From the NCBI GenBank assembly GCA_014799925.1, contig JAAVHC010000068.1, positions 1 to 64,000 of the forward strand: 64,000 nt of DNA, in the 5' to 3' direction. The notes below the pieces were generated by a model, which saw only the letters and a list, made by a program, of their open reading frames with translations, was not told where the DNA came from and made no database searches. Each line of letters opens with the position of its first letter. Positions within the stretch are counted from its first letter, which is position 1. Below, piece by piece: positions 27,610 to 36,080 of this stretch. The stretch comes from Oscillibacter sp. (GTDB lineage Bacteria > Bacillota > Clostridia > Oscillospirales > Oscillospiraceae). A program made the position numbers and the translations under genes.

Positions 27610-28746
27610 ATGAACAGCAGGGATCGAAAATGGGAAATGGTGTATTCGTGGGTGCGGGCCTACATTGAGGAGAACAAGTTTTCCGGCAACACCCGTATCC
27701 CCTCGGAAAACGCCCTGAGCCGCCGGCTGTCGGTGAGCCGGGAGACGGTCCGCGCCGCCCTGGACTGCCTGACCCGGGAGGGTCTGCTGTATAAGGTCAA
27801 GGGAAGCGGCACCTATATCAACAAAGAGCAGGCCCTGTCCTGGGAGCTTGGCAGCAGCGGCGGGCGGCTCAGGATCGGCCTTATCCTCCAGGGCCAGGAC
27901 AGCGGCGCCAACTCCAGTCTCATGGACGGTATCCGCAGCATCCTGCCTCCGGACCAGGTGGATCTTCGCGCCTTTCTGACGGACAATAAATTTGCCAACG
28001 AGCGCCGCTGCCTCCAGGCAGTGGCGAACCAGGGCTTCCAGGGGATCATTGTGGACGGGGTAAAGGCAAGTCTCCTCAATCCCAACCTGGACTGCTATCA
28101 GAAGATCTATCAGAAGCACATCCCTGTGATCTTTTACAACAATTACTATAAAAACCTGAAATATCCCCGGGTGGTGGTCAACGACCTCAAGTGCGCCCGG
28201 GAATTGATCGGCCCGCTGGTCCAGGCGGGCCACCGGCACATCGCGGGCATCTTCGTATACGACAACTACCAGAGCATCGAGAAGTTTCAGGGTATGGTAG
28301 AGACCCTGCGGCAAAACGGGGTGGAGTATCAGGACGACTACATCAAGTGGTGTATCTCCAATGAGGCCCACGACGGACGGTTCACCCGATCCATCGACCA
28401 CTTTTTGAAGGGGCTGCCCCGCTGTACCGCCATCGTGTGCTGCAACTATATGATTTACCGCCTGGTGCGCCAGGTACTGGACAAACAGGGGCGGCGGGTG
28501 CCGGAGGATTGCTCGCTGGTATGCTTTGACTACTCCGGCCGGGACTGGGAGGAGGAAGGGGTCACTTGCTCCATTCATCAGGGCTATGAAATCGGGCAGG
28601 AGGTGGCCTCCCGCCTCATGCGAATGATCCGCAACCGGGACTGCGAGGACAAAAACTATTCCTATGTGCTTGCGCCAAAGATCTATGTGGGGCGGTCTAT
28701 CGAGCCCGTCCGCCAATCGGAAAGGGGGAAGCCGCACCCCCATTGA
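27610..28746 (+). CDS. GntR/LacI hybrid (AraR-like) transcriptional regulator
   Basis: A 378-residue regulator. The N-terminal GntR winged helix (about 1-70) includes RIPSENALSRRLSVSRETVRAAL and GLLYKVKGSGTYI. The rest is a LacI/periplasmic-binding-type ligand domain (about 85-370, LRIGLILQGQDSG, NDLKCARELIGPLVQAGHRH, VPEDCSLVCFDYSG). This architecture is that of AraR, which senses a small molecule. Being the last gene of the TTT-sulfatase block, it probably controls that operon and binds the substrate or its product. ATG 27610 has a poor site; GTG 27586 is an alternative in-frame start. Confidence 0.85.
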   Translation: MNSRDRKWEMVYSWVRAYIEENKFSGNTRIPSENALSRRLSVSRETVRAALDCLTREGLLYKVKGSGTYINKEQALSWELGSSGGRLRIGLILQGQDSGANSSLMDGIRSILPPDQVDLRAFLTDNKFANERRCLQAVANQGFQGIIVDGVKASLLNPNLDCYQKIYQKHIPVIFYNNYYKNLKYPRVVVNDLKCARELIGPLVQAGHRHIAGIFVYDNYQSIEKFQGMVETLRQNGVEYQDDYIKWCISNEAHDGRFTRSIDHFLKGLPRCTAIVCCNYMIYRLVRQVLDKQGRRVPEDCSLVCFDYSGRDWEEEGVTCSIHQGYEIGQEVASRLMRMIRNRDCEDKNYSYVLAPKIYVGRSIEPVRQSERGKPHPH

Positions 28747-28840
28747 GTCTCTCTGCGTTGGCAGCCCCACCAGAAGCGGCAGGCGGCCAATTTCGATATG
28801 ATGCCGGAGGGGCTGCCGGCCCGCCCTTCGCATGAAATTA

Positions 28841-28870
28841 CGGGAGGACGCCTTTTCAGGTGTCCTCCCG
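28841..28870 (+). terminator. Terminator after the hybrid regulator gene
   Basis: CGGGAGGAC and GTCCTCCCG arms extended by CC/GG, with CTGTTTG afterwards. It lies between the converging regulator and mtlA genes. Confidence 0.65.
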
Positions 28871-29010
28871 CTGTTTGCCATGGATGATTTTGGCCGCCTG
28901 CTGCTCAGATGATAAAGGGATTGGTCCTCCGTCCCGGGTTTCTGCGGGAGCTTGGGCGGCCCTGTTTTTGCTTTGACAACCCGTGCGTGCAGCCGCCGGA
29001 GATCGCGTTT

Positions 29011-30921
29011 TCAGTTCAGGCCGTTCAAGCTCTTGAAGAGTTTTTCGAGATCGGCTCCGGCTACCAGCTTGTCGGTGTCTGCGTCGGTAGAAGCAATGGC
29101 CACGATACGGCCCAGCACTTCCAGGTGCTCCTCGCCCTTGGCGGCAATGCCGACCACCAGTTTCACCTTATCGCCATTCCACTCAATGCCGTCGGGATAG
29201 GTCATAACCACGACGCCGGTGCGCTTGATGAGAGGCTTTACCTCGTTCGTGCCGTGGGGGATTGCCACATGGTTGCCGATCGCGACAGAGAAACTCTTCT
29301 CGCGGTCCAGCATACCCTGGATATACGCCTTGTCCACGTAGCCGCTCTCGACCATCAGCTCACCGCACTTGCGGATGGCCTCTTCCGGGGTCACAGGAGC
29401 GCAGCCAAGGATAATGTTCTTCTTTTCCAACAGGACCGGCGCGGCGGAAGCTTCCGGCGCTGCCTTCGCTTCAGTCTTAGGCGCTGCCGCAGGCGCGGAA
29501 CCGCCCTTGCGGGCCGCCGCCATCTCATTGACCAGAGTATCGTACTCCGGGGCGCCCATAAAGTTATGGATAGGAACGATCCGGGCCTGGGGCGCGCGCT
29601 GGGCGGCGCGGCCGGACAACTCATGGTGGGTAACGACGATCTGGCAGTCGCCGGGAATTTCAGAAACAGGGTAGTGGATGACTTCAATATCGGTAACACC
29701 GGCGTCCTTCAGCTTGTTGCGCAGCATCGTAGCGCCCATAGCGGAGGAACCCATGCCCGCGTCGCAGGCAAAGACGATCTTCTTCACGTCCTTGGCGCTG
29801 ACATGCGCACCGGTCGTGGCGGCGGCGGGAACAGCCTGACCCTTGGACTTCGCTTTGTTCTCGGCGACCTTGGCCTGAGCCTCCGCCAGACTGGCATCCT
29901 TGCCGAAGGTCTTCAGCAGGAAGGCCGAAAGGAGGAAGCTGACCACGGCGGCCACCAGGATGCCCATGATGTTGGCGAAATAGCAGCCTCTGGGGGTGAG
30001 CATCATCTCGGCAAGGATGCTGCCGGGAGAGGCAGGACCGGACAGTCCGCCGCCCAGGAGGGTCAGCGTGAAAATACCGGCGATGTTGCCCACCATGGGT
30101 CCCAGAATGACGATGGGGTTCATCAGGACATAGGGGAAGTAGATCTCATGGATGCCGCCCACGAACTGGATGATAGCGGCGGCGCCGGCGGAGGAGCGGG
30201 TCTCACCCTTACCGGCAACGCAGTAGGCCAGCAGCAGGCCCAGGCCGGGGCCGGGGTTGGACTCGATCATGTACAGGATGGACTTGCCGACCTCGCCGGC
30301 GGCCCGCAGGGCTTCTACCTGCTCGGTGGCGATGGGGGTAAACACGCCGTGGTTAATAGCGTTGTTCAGGAACAGCACCTTGGCAGGCTCCACCAGAATG
30401 GCGGTAAGAGGCAGCAGGCTGTGGCTGACCAGCCAGTTGACGCCCTTGCCCAGGATATCCGTGAGAAACACGCAGGCGGGACCAATGGCAAAGATGGCTA
30501 CAATGGCCAGGATGCCGCCGATGATGCCCACGGAGAAGTTGTTGACCACCATCTCGAAACCAGCGGGGATATGGCCCTGCATCTTCTCGTCAAACTTCTT
30601 GATGCACCAGCCGCCCAGAGGACCGCAGATCATAGCTCCGATGAACATGGTGGCGTCGGTGGAGGCGATAGCGCCCAGAGTGGCCAGAGCACCGGCCACA
30701 GCGCCCTTTTGACCGCCTACGGCCTTACCGCCGGTGTAGCCGATCAGGATGGGCAGCAGATACTGGAGCATGGGGCTGACCATGTTGGCGATGGTTTCAT
30801 TGGGGAACCAGCCGTCGGCAATGAACAGAGCGGCGATCAGGCCCCAGGCGATGAATGCCCCGATGTTGGGCATGACCATGCCGCTTAGGAAGCGTCCGAA
30901 TTTTTGTACGCGTTCTTTCAC
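29011..30921 (-). CDS. mtlA: PTS mannitol-specific EIICBA
   Basis: A 636-residue fused permease-phosphotransferase that imports and phosphorylates mannitol. The EIIC membrane domain (1-340) contains GGIHEIYFPY (about 255-264), the substrate motif. EIIB follows a linker and has the phospho-Cys 386 in FACDAGMGSSAMGA. EIIA at the C-terminus has the phospho-His 556 in IPHGTNE. Start: GTG 30921 is preferred, preceded by AAAGGAGAG; an upstream ATG at 30951 adds ten residues without a site. It is last in a deoR-ptsH-ptsI-mtlA operon, and mtlD lies divergent on the far side of deoR, which fixes mannitol as the likely substrate. Confidence 0.95.
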   Translation of the reverse strand: MKERVQKFGRFLSGMVMPNIGAFIAWGLIAALFIADGWFPNETIANMVSPMLQYLLPILIGYTGGKAVGGQKGAVAGALATLGAIASTDATMFIGAMICGPLGGWCIKKFDEKMQGHIPAGFEMVVNNFSVGIIGGILAIVAIFAIGPACVFLTDILGKGVNWLVSHSLLPLTAILVEPAKVLFLNNAINHGVFTPIATEQVEALRAAGEVGKSILYMIESNPGPGLGLLLAYCVAGKGETRSSAGAAAIIQFVGGIHEIYFPYVLMNPIVILGPMVGNIAGIFTLTLLGGGLSGPASPGSILAEMMLTPRGCYFANIMGILVAAVVSFLLSAFLLKTFGKDASLAEAQAKVAENKAKSKGQAVPAAATTGAHVSAKDVKKIVFACDAGMGSSAMGATMLRNKLKDAGVTDIEVIHYPVSEIPGDCQIVVTHHELSGRAAQRAPQARIVPIHNFMGAPEYDTLVNEMAAARKGGSAPAAAPKTEAKAAPEASAAPVLLEKKNIILGCAPVTPEEAIRKCGELMVESGYVDKAYIQGMLDREKSFSVAIGNHVAIPHGTNEVKPLIKRTGVVVMTYPDGIEWNGDKVKLVVGIAAKGEEHLEVLGRIVAIASTDADTDKLVAGADLEKLFKSLNGLN

Positions 30922-31013
30922 GAAAACTCTCCTTTCTAAATACAGGCCCAAGGAATGGGGCGGCCTTGCGCCGCCCCTTTGAAACGTGAGCTTATACTTT
31001 TTTCAAAAAAGTA

Positions 31014-32726
31014 TTACTGATCGACCGAAGCTTTCAAATATCCCGCTACGCCGGAGGCGGTGGACAAGCCCATGGCCTCGTCGGTGAGATGGCAGAAATC
31101 CTTCTCATGCCAGCGGTAAATCTGTGCGCGGGAAGACAGTATGGAGGAGGCGCTGACGGAGAACTCGTCCAGGCCCCAGCACATGAGCAGAGGGATCATG
31201 CACGGGTCGGCGGCGGCTTCGCCGCACATGCCGACAGGAATCCCTACCCTTTTGCCTGCGGAGATCACATTGCGGATCGCGCGCAGTACGGCGGGCTGGA
31301 AGTGGCTGTAGAGTTTCTCCACTTTCGCGTTCCCCCGGTCCACCGCCATGATGTACTGGGTCAGATCGTTGGTCCCGATGGAGAAGAAGTCGCACCCCTT
31401 GGCCAGGACATCGGCCGTCAGTGCGGCGGCAGGCGTCTCGATCATGATCCCCAGCTTGATGTCTTTATCATAGGGAATGTTGGCTGCGGCAAGCTCCTTC
31501 TTGCACTGCTCCAGCAGTTCACGGGCGGCACGGACTTCCTCTACACAGGTGACCAGAGGAAGCATGATCTTGATGTTCTTCTCCTCCGCTCCGGCCCGGA
31601 GCAGGGCGCGCAGCTGGACCTTGTACAGGTCGGGACGGTCCAGACAGTAGCGGATGGCCCGGTGGCCCAGGAAGGGATTATCCTCTTTTTCCATGCCCAG
31701 GTACTCAATGGCCTTGTCGCCGCCCACGTCCAGGGTGCGGATGATGACTTCCTTGCCGGCCATGATCTTGGATACAGCGTGATAGGCCTCATACTGCACC
31801 GTCTCATCGGGAACGCTGGTGCGGTCCATAAAGAGGAATTCGGTGCGGAACAGACCAATGCCCTCGGCGCCGGATTTGGCGGCGTCCGCCGCCTCGGCGG
31901 CGGAGCCGATGTTGGCGTACAGATGGTAGTACTTTCCATCGGCATCAACCGTGGGCTTATCCCGGAAAACCTCCAAAGCGGCCACCGTGTTTTGGTAATC
32001 TTCCTGCTTGGACAGGTACTCGGCTCTGGTGCGGGCGTCCGGATTGAGGACCACGACGCCCTCGCCGCCATCCACAATCAGGCCGTCCCCGTCCTGGATC
32101 AGCTCCAGGGCCTTCGGGATGCTGAGTACGGCGGGCAGGCGGAGCGCGCGGGCCAGGATAGCGGAGTGGCTGGTGCGGCCTCCGGTCTCGGTAACGATGC
32201 CGGACACATTTTCCTTGTTCAGCCCCACCGTCATGGAGGGCGTCAGGTCATGGGCCACCAGGATGGTCCCGGCGGGCAGGTTGCTCAGGTCAATGCCCGC
32301 GGCGCCCAGCAGAATGGACAGCAGCCGGGAGCGGATATCCCGCACGTCGGTGGCCCGCTGGCGCATCAGCTCATCGTCCACGGCCGCGAACATATCGGCA
32401 TACATACCCAGTACGCTGTCCGCCGCCGCCTCGGCGCAGGAGCCGCCGTCGATCGCTTCCTGCATCTGTGAGAGCATAAAGGGATCGGCCAGCATCGTGA
32501 TCTGACCGGTAAGAATCTCCGCCTCCTTGGGACCGGCCTGCTCCCGGATACGGCCCGCCATGGCGGAGGTGCGCAGATTGAACTCTTCAACCGCTTCGCG
32601 CAGACGGTTCTTTTCGGTTTCCTTGCCGGAATAGGGGACGGCGGAGTAGTCCAGGCTTTCCTCCCGGACGCAGACGGCGCGGCCTAAGCCGACGCCGTCA
32701 GACGCGTTAATCCCTTTAAGAATCAT
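31014..32726 (-). CDS. ptsI: PTS enzyme I (PEP-protein phosphotransferase)
   Basis: A 570-residue EI that takes phosphate from PEP onto His187 (TETGGRTSHSAILARA) and passes it to HPr. The PEP-binding C-terminal half contains IGLFRTEFLFMDR, IMIETPAAALTADVLA and the conserved Cys of VGMCGEAAADP near residue 500. The length is standard. It starts ten bases after ptsH. Finding EI inside a mannitol operon, with its own HPr, suggests a dedicated phosphorelay, although this may simply be the only EI of the organism. Confidence 0.95.
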   Translation of the reverse strand: MILKGINASDGVGLGRAVCVREESLDYSAVPYSGKETEKNRLREAVEEFNLRTSAMAGRIREQAGPKEAEILTGQITMLADPFMLSQMQEAIDGGSCAEAAADSVLGMYADMFAAVDDELMRQRATDVRDIRSRLLSILLGAAGIDLSNLPAGTILVAHDLTPSMTVGLNKENVSGIVTETGGRTSHSAILARALRLPAVLSIPKALELIQDGDGLIVDGGEGVVVLNPDARTRAEYLSKQEDYQNTVAALEVFRDKPTVDADGKYYHLYANIGSAAEAADAAKSGAEGIGLFRTEFLFMDRTSVPDETVQYEAYHAVSKIMAGKEVIIRTLDVGGDKAIEYLGMEKEDNPFLGHRAIRYCLDRPDLYKVQLRALLRAGAEEKNIKIMLPLVTCVEEVRAARELLEQCKKELAAANIPYDKDIKLGIMIETPAAALTADVLAKGCDFFSIGTNDLTQYIMAVDRGNAKVEKLYSHFQPAVLRAIRNVISAGKRVGIPVGMCGEAAADPCMIPLLMCWGLDEFSVSASSILSSRAQIYRWHEKDFCHLTDEAMGLSTASGVAGYLKASVDQ

Positions 32727-32735
32727 AGCGCCCCC

Positions 32736-33002
32736 TTACAGGTCGCCGAGACCGGCTTCCACCAGCTTCACGGCAGCGTCCAGAGCCTCGGCCTCCTGAG
32801 GACCTTCGCAGCGGATCTCGATCTCGCTGTCCATCTTGATGCAGGAGGCCATCAGCTGCATGATGCCTTTGCCGTTGATTGTCTTCTCACCGAAGATGAT
32901 GGTAACGTCGCTGTCATACTTGTTCATCTCGGCGACGAACACCTGAGCGGGGCGCATGTGCAGACCCTGGGGATTGACGACCTTTACTTTCTGGGATACC
33001 AT
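32736..33002 (-). CDS. HPr-like phosphocarrier, Gly at position 46
   Basis: An 88-residue HPr. His15 lies in NPQGLHMRPA, the site phosphorylated by EI. In Firmicutes Ser46 is the target of HPr kinase and controls CcpA-dependent catabolite repression. Here the matching stretch reads TINGKGIMQLMAS, with Gly at exactly residue 46, so Ser46 phosphorylation should be impossible. The rest of the fold is normal. The protein is therefore a transport HPr without the regulatory role, resembling Crh-like or sugar-dedicated paralogues in its loss of one site. It sits between deoR and ptsI. Confidence 0.88.
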   Translation of the reverse strand: MVSQKVKVVNPQGLHMRPAQVFVAEMNKYDSDVTIIFGEKTINGKGIMQLMASCIKMDSEIEIRCEGPQEAEALDAAVKLVEAGLGDL

Positions 33003-33151
33003 AATGCATACATCCTTTCAAAAATATATAATACTGTTTTCGCACAGTATGGGGTACATAGTCCTGCCGGGCGGGCAGCCTGAAGACGATAGCCGCGGCT
33101 ATTCCCGGATGTGCCGCCCGGCGTCAGGCGGCACGTCATCGAGGAATCGCG

Positions 33152-33895
33152 TCAGATCACGGTGATATCGGCGCGCTCCATGTAAGCCTGTTCAGGCCGT
33201 TTGTCGGTAATGATCCTGGCCGCGTCCAGCGGCATGACGGAGGCGGCGGTGACGCAGCCGAATTTGCTGGAATCGGCGAGAATACAGACCGACTGCGACT
33301 GTGCCGCCGCCTGTACCTTCAGCACGGCGGAGGCAGGGTCCGAAGCGGTAAGCCCCTGGGTGAGGCTGATGCCGCCGACGCCGAGGAAGGTCCTGGTGAA
33401 ATTATAGCGGCTCAAGGCGTTCAGAGCTTCCCCGCCCACGATTTCCACAGTCCCCGGCTTCAGCTGGCCGCCCAGAACATAAATGCGCCGCTCATGGGCG
33501 GAGAGCATACCGGCGCAGTCGATGCTGCTGGTGATGAAAAGGGCTTTGGAGTCCTTGAGGTGGTTCGCCATATGCAGCACGGTGGTACTGGCATCCAGAT
33601 AAACCACGTCATCATCGGTAACGAGGGACGCGGCATAGCGTGCGATTTGTTCTTTTTCCAGAGCGTAACGCTGCTTCATGGCCAGCTCGGTCTCCCGGAC
33701 AAGGAAGTCCTCTTCCTCAAAAGTCGTAGCGCCGCCGTGGATCTTTACCAGCTTGCCCTGGTTGGCCAGGGCGTTCAGGTCCCGGCGGATGGTGGCTTCA
33801 GATGCGCCGGTGGTCTGGCAGAGTTGTGTTACGCTGACGGTCTGTTGTTGAGCGAGCTGCTGTAAAATGGCTCGGATGCGCTGCTCGGCTAACAT
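33152..33895 (-). CDS. DeoR-family regulator of the mannitol locus
   Basis: A 247-residue repressor with the DeoR architecture: N-terminal helix-turn-helix (VSVTQLCQTTGASEATIRRDLNALANQGKL, about residues 20-50, followed by KIHGGA) and a C-terminal sugar-phosphate-sensing DeoRC domain (about 80-235, VYLDASTTVLHMANHL, ILADSSKFG). ATG 33895 was chosen for the GGAGGTGA just upstream; ATG 33985 gives an N-terminal extension lacking a site. Mannitol genes in other Firmicutes are usually under MtlR, so a DeoR regulator is a variant arrangement. Effectors are probably mannitol-1-phosphate or fructose-6-phosphate. It is first in the operon. Confidence 0.87.
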   Translation of the reverse strand: MLAEQRIRAILQQLAQQQTVSVTQLCQTTGASEATIRRDLNALANQGKLVKIHGGATTFEEEDFLVRETELAMKQRYALEKEQIARYAASLVTDDDVVYLDASTTVLHMANHLKDSKALFITSSIDCAGMLSAHERRIYVLGGQLKPGTVEIVGGEALNALSRYNFTRTFLGVGGISLTQGLTASDPASAVLKVQAAAQSQSVCILADSSKFGCVTAASVMPLDAARIITDKRPEQAYMERADITVI

Positions 33896-33966
33896 ATGGC
33901 TCACCTCCATTTTTGATTGAAAATATGTGATTGAAAATGCTTGTATGATTGGTTTTGACAGAAACA

Positions 33967-33995
33967 ATCGTAGCACAGCAAGCAAAGAAAGTCAA
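33967..33995 (-). promoter_or_regulatory. Sigma-A promoter of deoR-ptsH-ptsI-mtlA
   Basis: On the minus strand: TTGACT (33995-33990), 17-bp spacer, TACGAT (33972-33967). The repeated GATTGAAAAT motifs lie just downstream, in a position where a repressor would block it. Confidence 0.65.
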
Positions 33996-34296
33996 CCTGT
34001 TTTGCACGGGTTTTCTGCACAAAAAATGATCCGCGTTTTTGTATATCTTGACAATTTGAGCGGGAGCGTTTGCAAAAAACAGAAATATTGCCTGGATTTC
34101 CTGCGCGGAATGAGAAAATACCTGCTTCCCGTAGATCATGGTTCCGCCATACTTTTTTCACATATCCGATCACAAGACGAGCGGATATGAGCGATTGGTT
34201 TTGATCGTGTCAATAAAAAACGGCAGAAATGTGCAGAATCACCTTTTTTGCGCAGCCTGGAATTTGATATTTGTGCGATTTTCTGGCAATATTCGC

Positions 34297-34326
34297 TTGA
34301 TACTTAGCTGATATGCGTGCTATACT
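34297..34326 (+). promoter_or_regulatory. mtlD: Sigma-A promoter of mtlD
   Basis: TTGATA (34297-34302), 18-bp spacer, TATACT (34321-34326), 60 bases before the mtlD start. Confidence 0.65.
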
Positions 34327-34385
34327 ATAGTCAAATTCAATCGCATCGAAAATGATTAAATTTGATTGACAGGAAGGGGCATAAC

Positions 34386-35543
34386 ATGAAACACGCAATT
34401 ATGATTGGAGCGGGCAACATCGGACGGGGATTTATCGGCGCGCTGCTGGAAAAGAGCGGCTGGCATGTCACCTTCGCCGACGTGGCGGAAAATCTTATTT
34501 CCGCCATCAACGAGCGCAAGTCCTACACCGTCCACATTCAGGACAAGGAGTGCGCGGAGATGACCGTGACAAACATCAGCGGCATCTCCTCCGCGGGGCC
34601 GGAGCTGATTGAGGCCATCGGCGGCGACTGCGATCTGATCACCACTGCGGTGGGCCTGCGCATCCTGCCCGTCGTGGCCAGGCCCATTGCCGCCGGCATC
34701 AGGGCCAGAAAGGCCGCCGGGAACACCAGGGCGCTGAACGTGGTGGCCTGCGAGAACGCGGTCCGGGGCACCAGCCAGCTGCGGGACGCCGTCTATACCA
34801 ACCTGAGCGAGGATGAGATTGCCTTTGCCAAGGAGTATGTAGGCTTTGCCGACTGCGCCGTGGACCGCATCGTACCGAGGGCCTCCTTTGAGAATCCTCT
34901 GGATGTAGCGGTGGAGCAGTACACCGAGTGGGACGTGGAGAAGGGCGGCTGGAAAGGCGAGCTGCCTGACATCCAGGGCCTGACTTTTGTGGACGATCTG
35001 TCCGCCTATATTGAGCGCAAACTGTTCACGCTGAACAGCGGCCACGCCATCTGCGCCTATCTGGGTACGCTGAAAGGATACCGTACCATTGTCGAGAGCA
35101 TCTCCAACCCCGCCATCGGCGATCTGGTGTACAAGGCCATGGGCGAAAGCGGCGAGGGCCTTATTAAGAAGTTTGGCTTCGATCCTGATGCCCACCACGC
35201 CTATATTGACCGCATCTTTGCCCGCTTCCAGAACCCGTTCCTGGAGGATGAGACCGCCCGTGTGGCGCGGGAACCCATCCGCAAGCTGGCCCCCACCGAC
35301 CGTCTGATCAAGCCCCTCGTGACCGCCTGCTCCTACAATCTGCCGGTGAACCACCTGGTTTTCGGCGCGGCGGCGGCACTCCATTTTGACTGCCCGGAGG
35401 ATGAACAGAGCGTCGAGATGATCCGGAAGATCAACACGGAAGGCCTGGAAAAGGCCCTGGAGGCATATACCGGCCTGACGCCCGATCATCCCCTGTTTGA
35501 TCGGATCATTGACGTCTATCAGGCGCTGGGGATCTCGAAATAA
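34386..35543 (+). CDS. mtlD: Mannitol-1-phosphate 5-dehydrogenase
   Basis: A 385-residue NAD-dependent dehydrogenase that oxidises mannitol-1-phosphate to fructose-6-phosphate. The N-terminus MIGAGNIGRGFIGALLEKSG is the Rossmann glycine motif. Further on, VVACENAVRGTSQL (about 118-131), DCAVDRIVP and the C-terminal helical domain with KPLVTACSYNLPVNH follow the MtlD pattern. ATG 34386 has GGAAGGGG upstream. It is divergent from deoR-ptsH-ptsI-mtlA and ends in a very strong terminator. Confidence 0.95.
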   Translation: MKHAIMIGAGNIGRGFIGALLEKSGWHVTFADVAENLISAINERKSYTVHIQDKECAEMTVTNISGISSAGPELIEAIGGDCDLITTAVGLRILPVVARPIAAGIRARKAAGNTRALNVVACENAVRGTSQLRDAVYTNLSEDEIAFAKEYVGFADCAVDRIVPRASFENPLDVAVEQYTEWDVEKGGWKGELPDIQGLTFVDDLSAYIERKLFTLNSGHAICAYLGTLKGYRTIVESISNPAIGDLVYKAMGESGEGLIKKFGFDPDAHHAYIDRIFARFQNPFLEDETARVAREPIRKLAPTDRLIKPLVTACSYNLPVNHLVFGAAAALHFDCPEDEQSVEMIRKINTEGLEKALEAYTGLTPDHPLFDRIIDVYQALGISK

Positions 35544-35559
35544 GTATTCACGGACTGCG

Positions 35560-35606
35560 AAGAAAAAATATCCCGGATGGCGGAACCATCCGGGATATTT
35601 TTTCTT
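35560..35606 (+). terminator. Terminator after mtlD
   Basis: A long perfect stem (AAGAAAAAATATCCCGGATGG with its complement) and a short loop, flanked by A and T runs. Confidence 0.9.
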
Positions 35607-35635
35607 GCGGCAGGAACAGAACCGCACGGATCCTT

Positions 35636-35664
35636 TTGACACTCAAACCATATCGTGGTATAAT
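35636..35664 (+). promoter_or_regulatory. Consensus sigma-A promoter before a kinase remnant
   Basis: TTGACA (35636-35641), a 17-bp spacer, TATAAT (35659-35664). Both hexamers match the consensus perfectly. It would transcribe the remnant at 35690-36018 and possibly the hybrid kinase at 36081. Confidence 0.85.
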
Positions 35665-35689
35665 CTTATCAAGGATTATACCAGCAAAA

Positions 35690-36018
35690 TGGGCGAACGC
35701 CATTGAAGGAGGTATCGCAATCTGCGCATCAAAGTCAGCGGTACCGGGCTCGGGATAGACGAGGAAAATCTCGAAAAGATCACGGAAAAATTCTTTCAGA
35801 CCAATGAAGGGCGGAACCGAAGCTCCGGAGGGCCGGGGCGGCCAAAGGCTGCCTGGCGTGTGCGAAAATCCTGGAATTGCAGGGCAGAAAAGAGGGCGTA
35901 AAGTTCTTTTTGACGCTTTTTTCCCGGGAAGAGGGACGAAATGTACCGGAGTGGAGCGTCAGCGGAACGATGTCTGTGTTGACAGATATGGTCGCCGGTG
36001 TTATGATTTTATTTATAT
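35690..36018 (+). pseudogene. Remnant of the C-terminal ATPase domain of a histidine kinase
   Basis: Fragments in different frames look like a HATPase domain: NAIEGG (possible N-box), then RIKVSGTGLGIDEENLEKIT (G1-like, D replaced by G-T) followed by EKFFQTNEG. After a frame change near 35825 comes GAAKGCLACAKILELQ and GVKFFLTLFS, the usual end of the ATPase fold, followed by an open frame to a stop near 36018. No kinase core, His box or start codon is present, so it is a decayed gene end. A strong promoter still precedes it. Confidence 0.55.
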
Positions 36019-36080
36019 AGTAAGGACGCTTACATGCTGATTCATAAGACGAAATTCTGCTGGATGAGGAGCGATGTAAA

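Larger units (their letters stand above)
33896..34385. other. mtlD: Divergent control region of the mannitol locus
   Basis: AT-rich and without a gene. It holds a minus promoter (33967-33995), a plus promoter (34297-34326), repeats of GATTGGTTTTGA (33949 and 34194 areas) and GATTGAAAAT (two close copies near 33913-33940), and an inverted TCAAATT/AATTTGA pair around 34331-34368. These repeats are likely binding sites for the DeoR protein. Confidence 0.5.
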
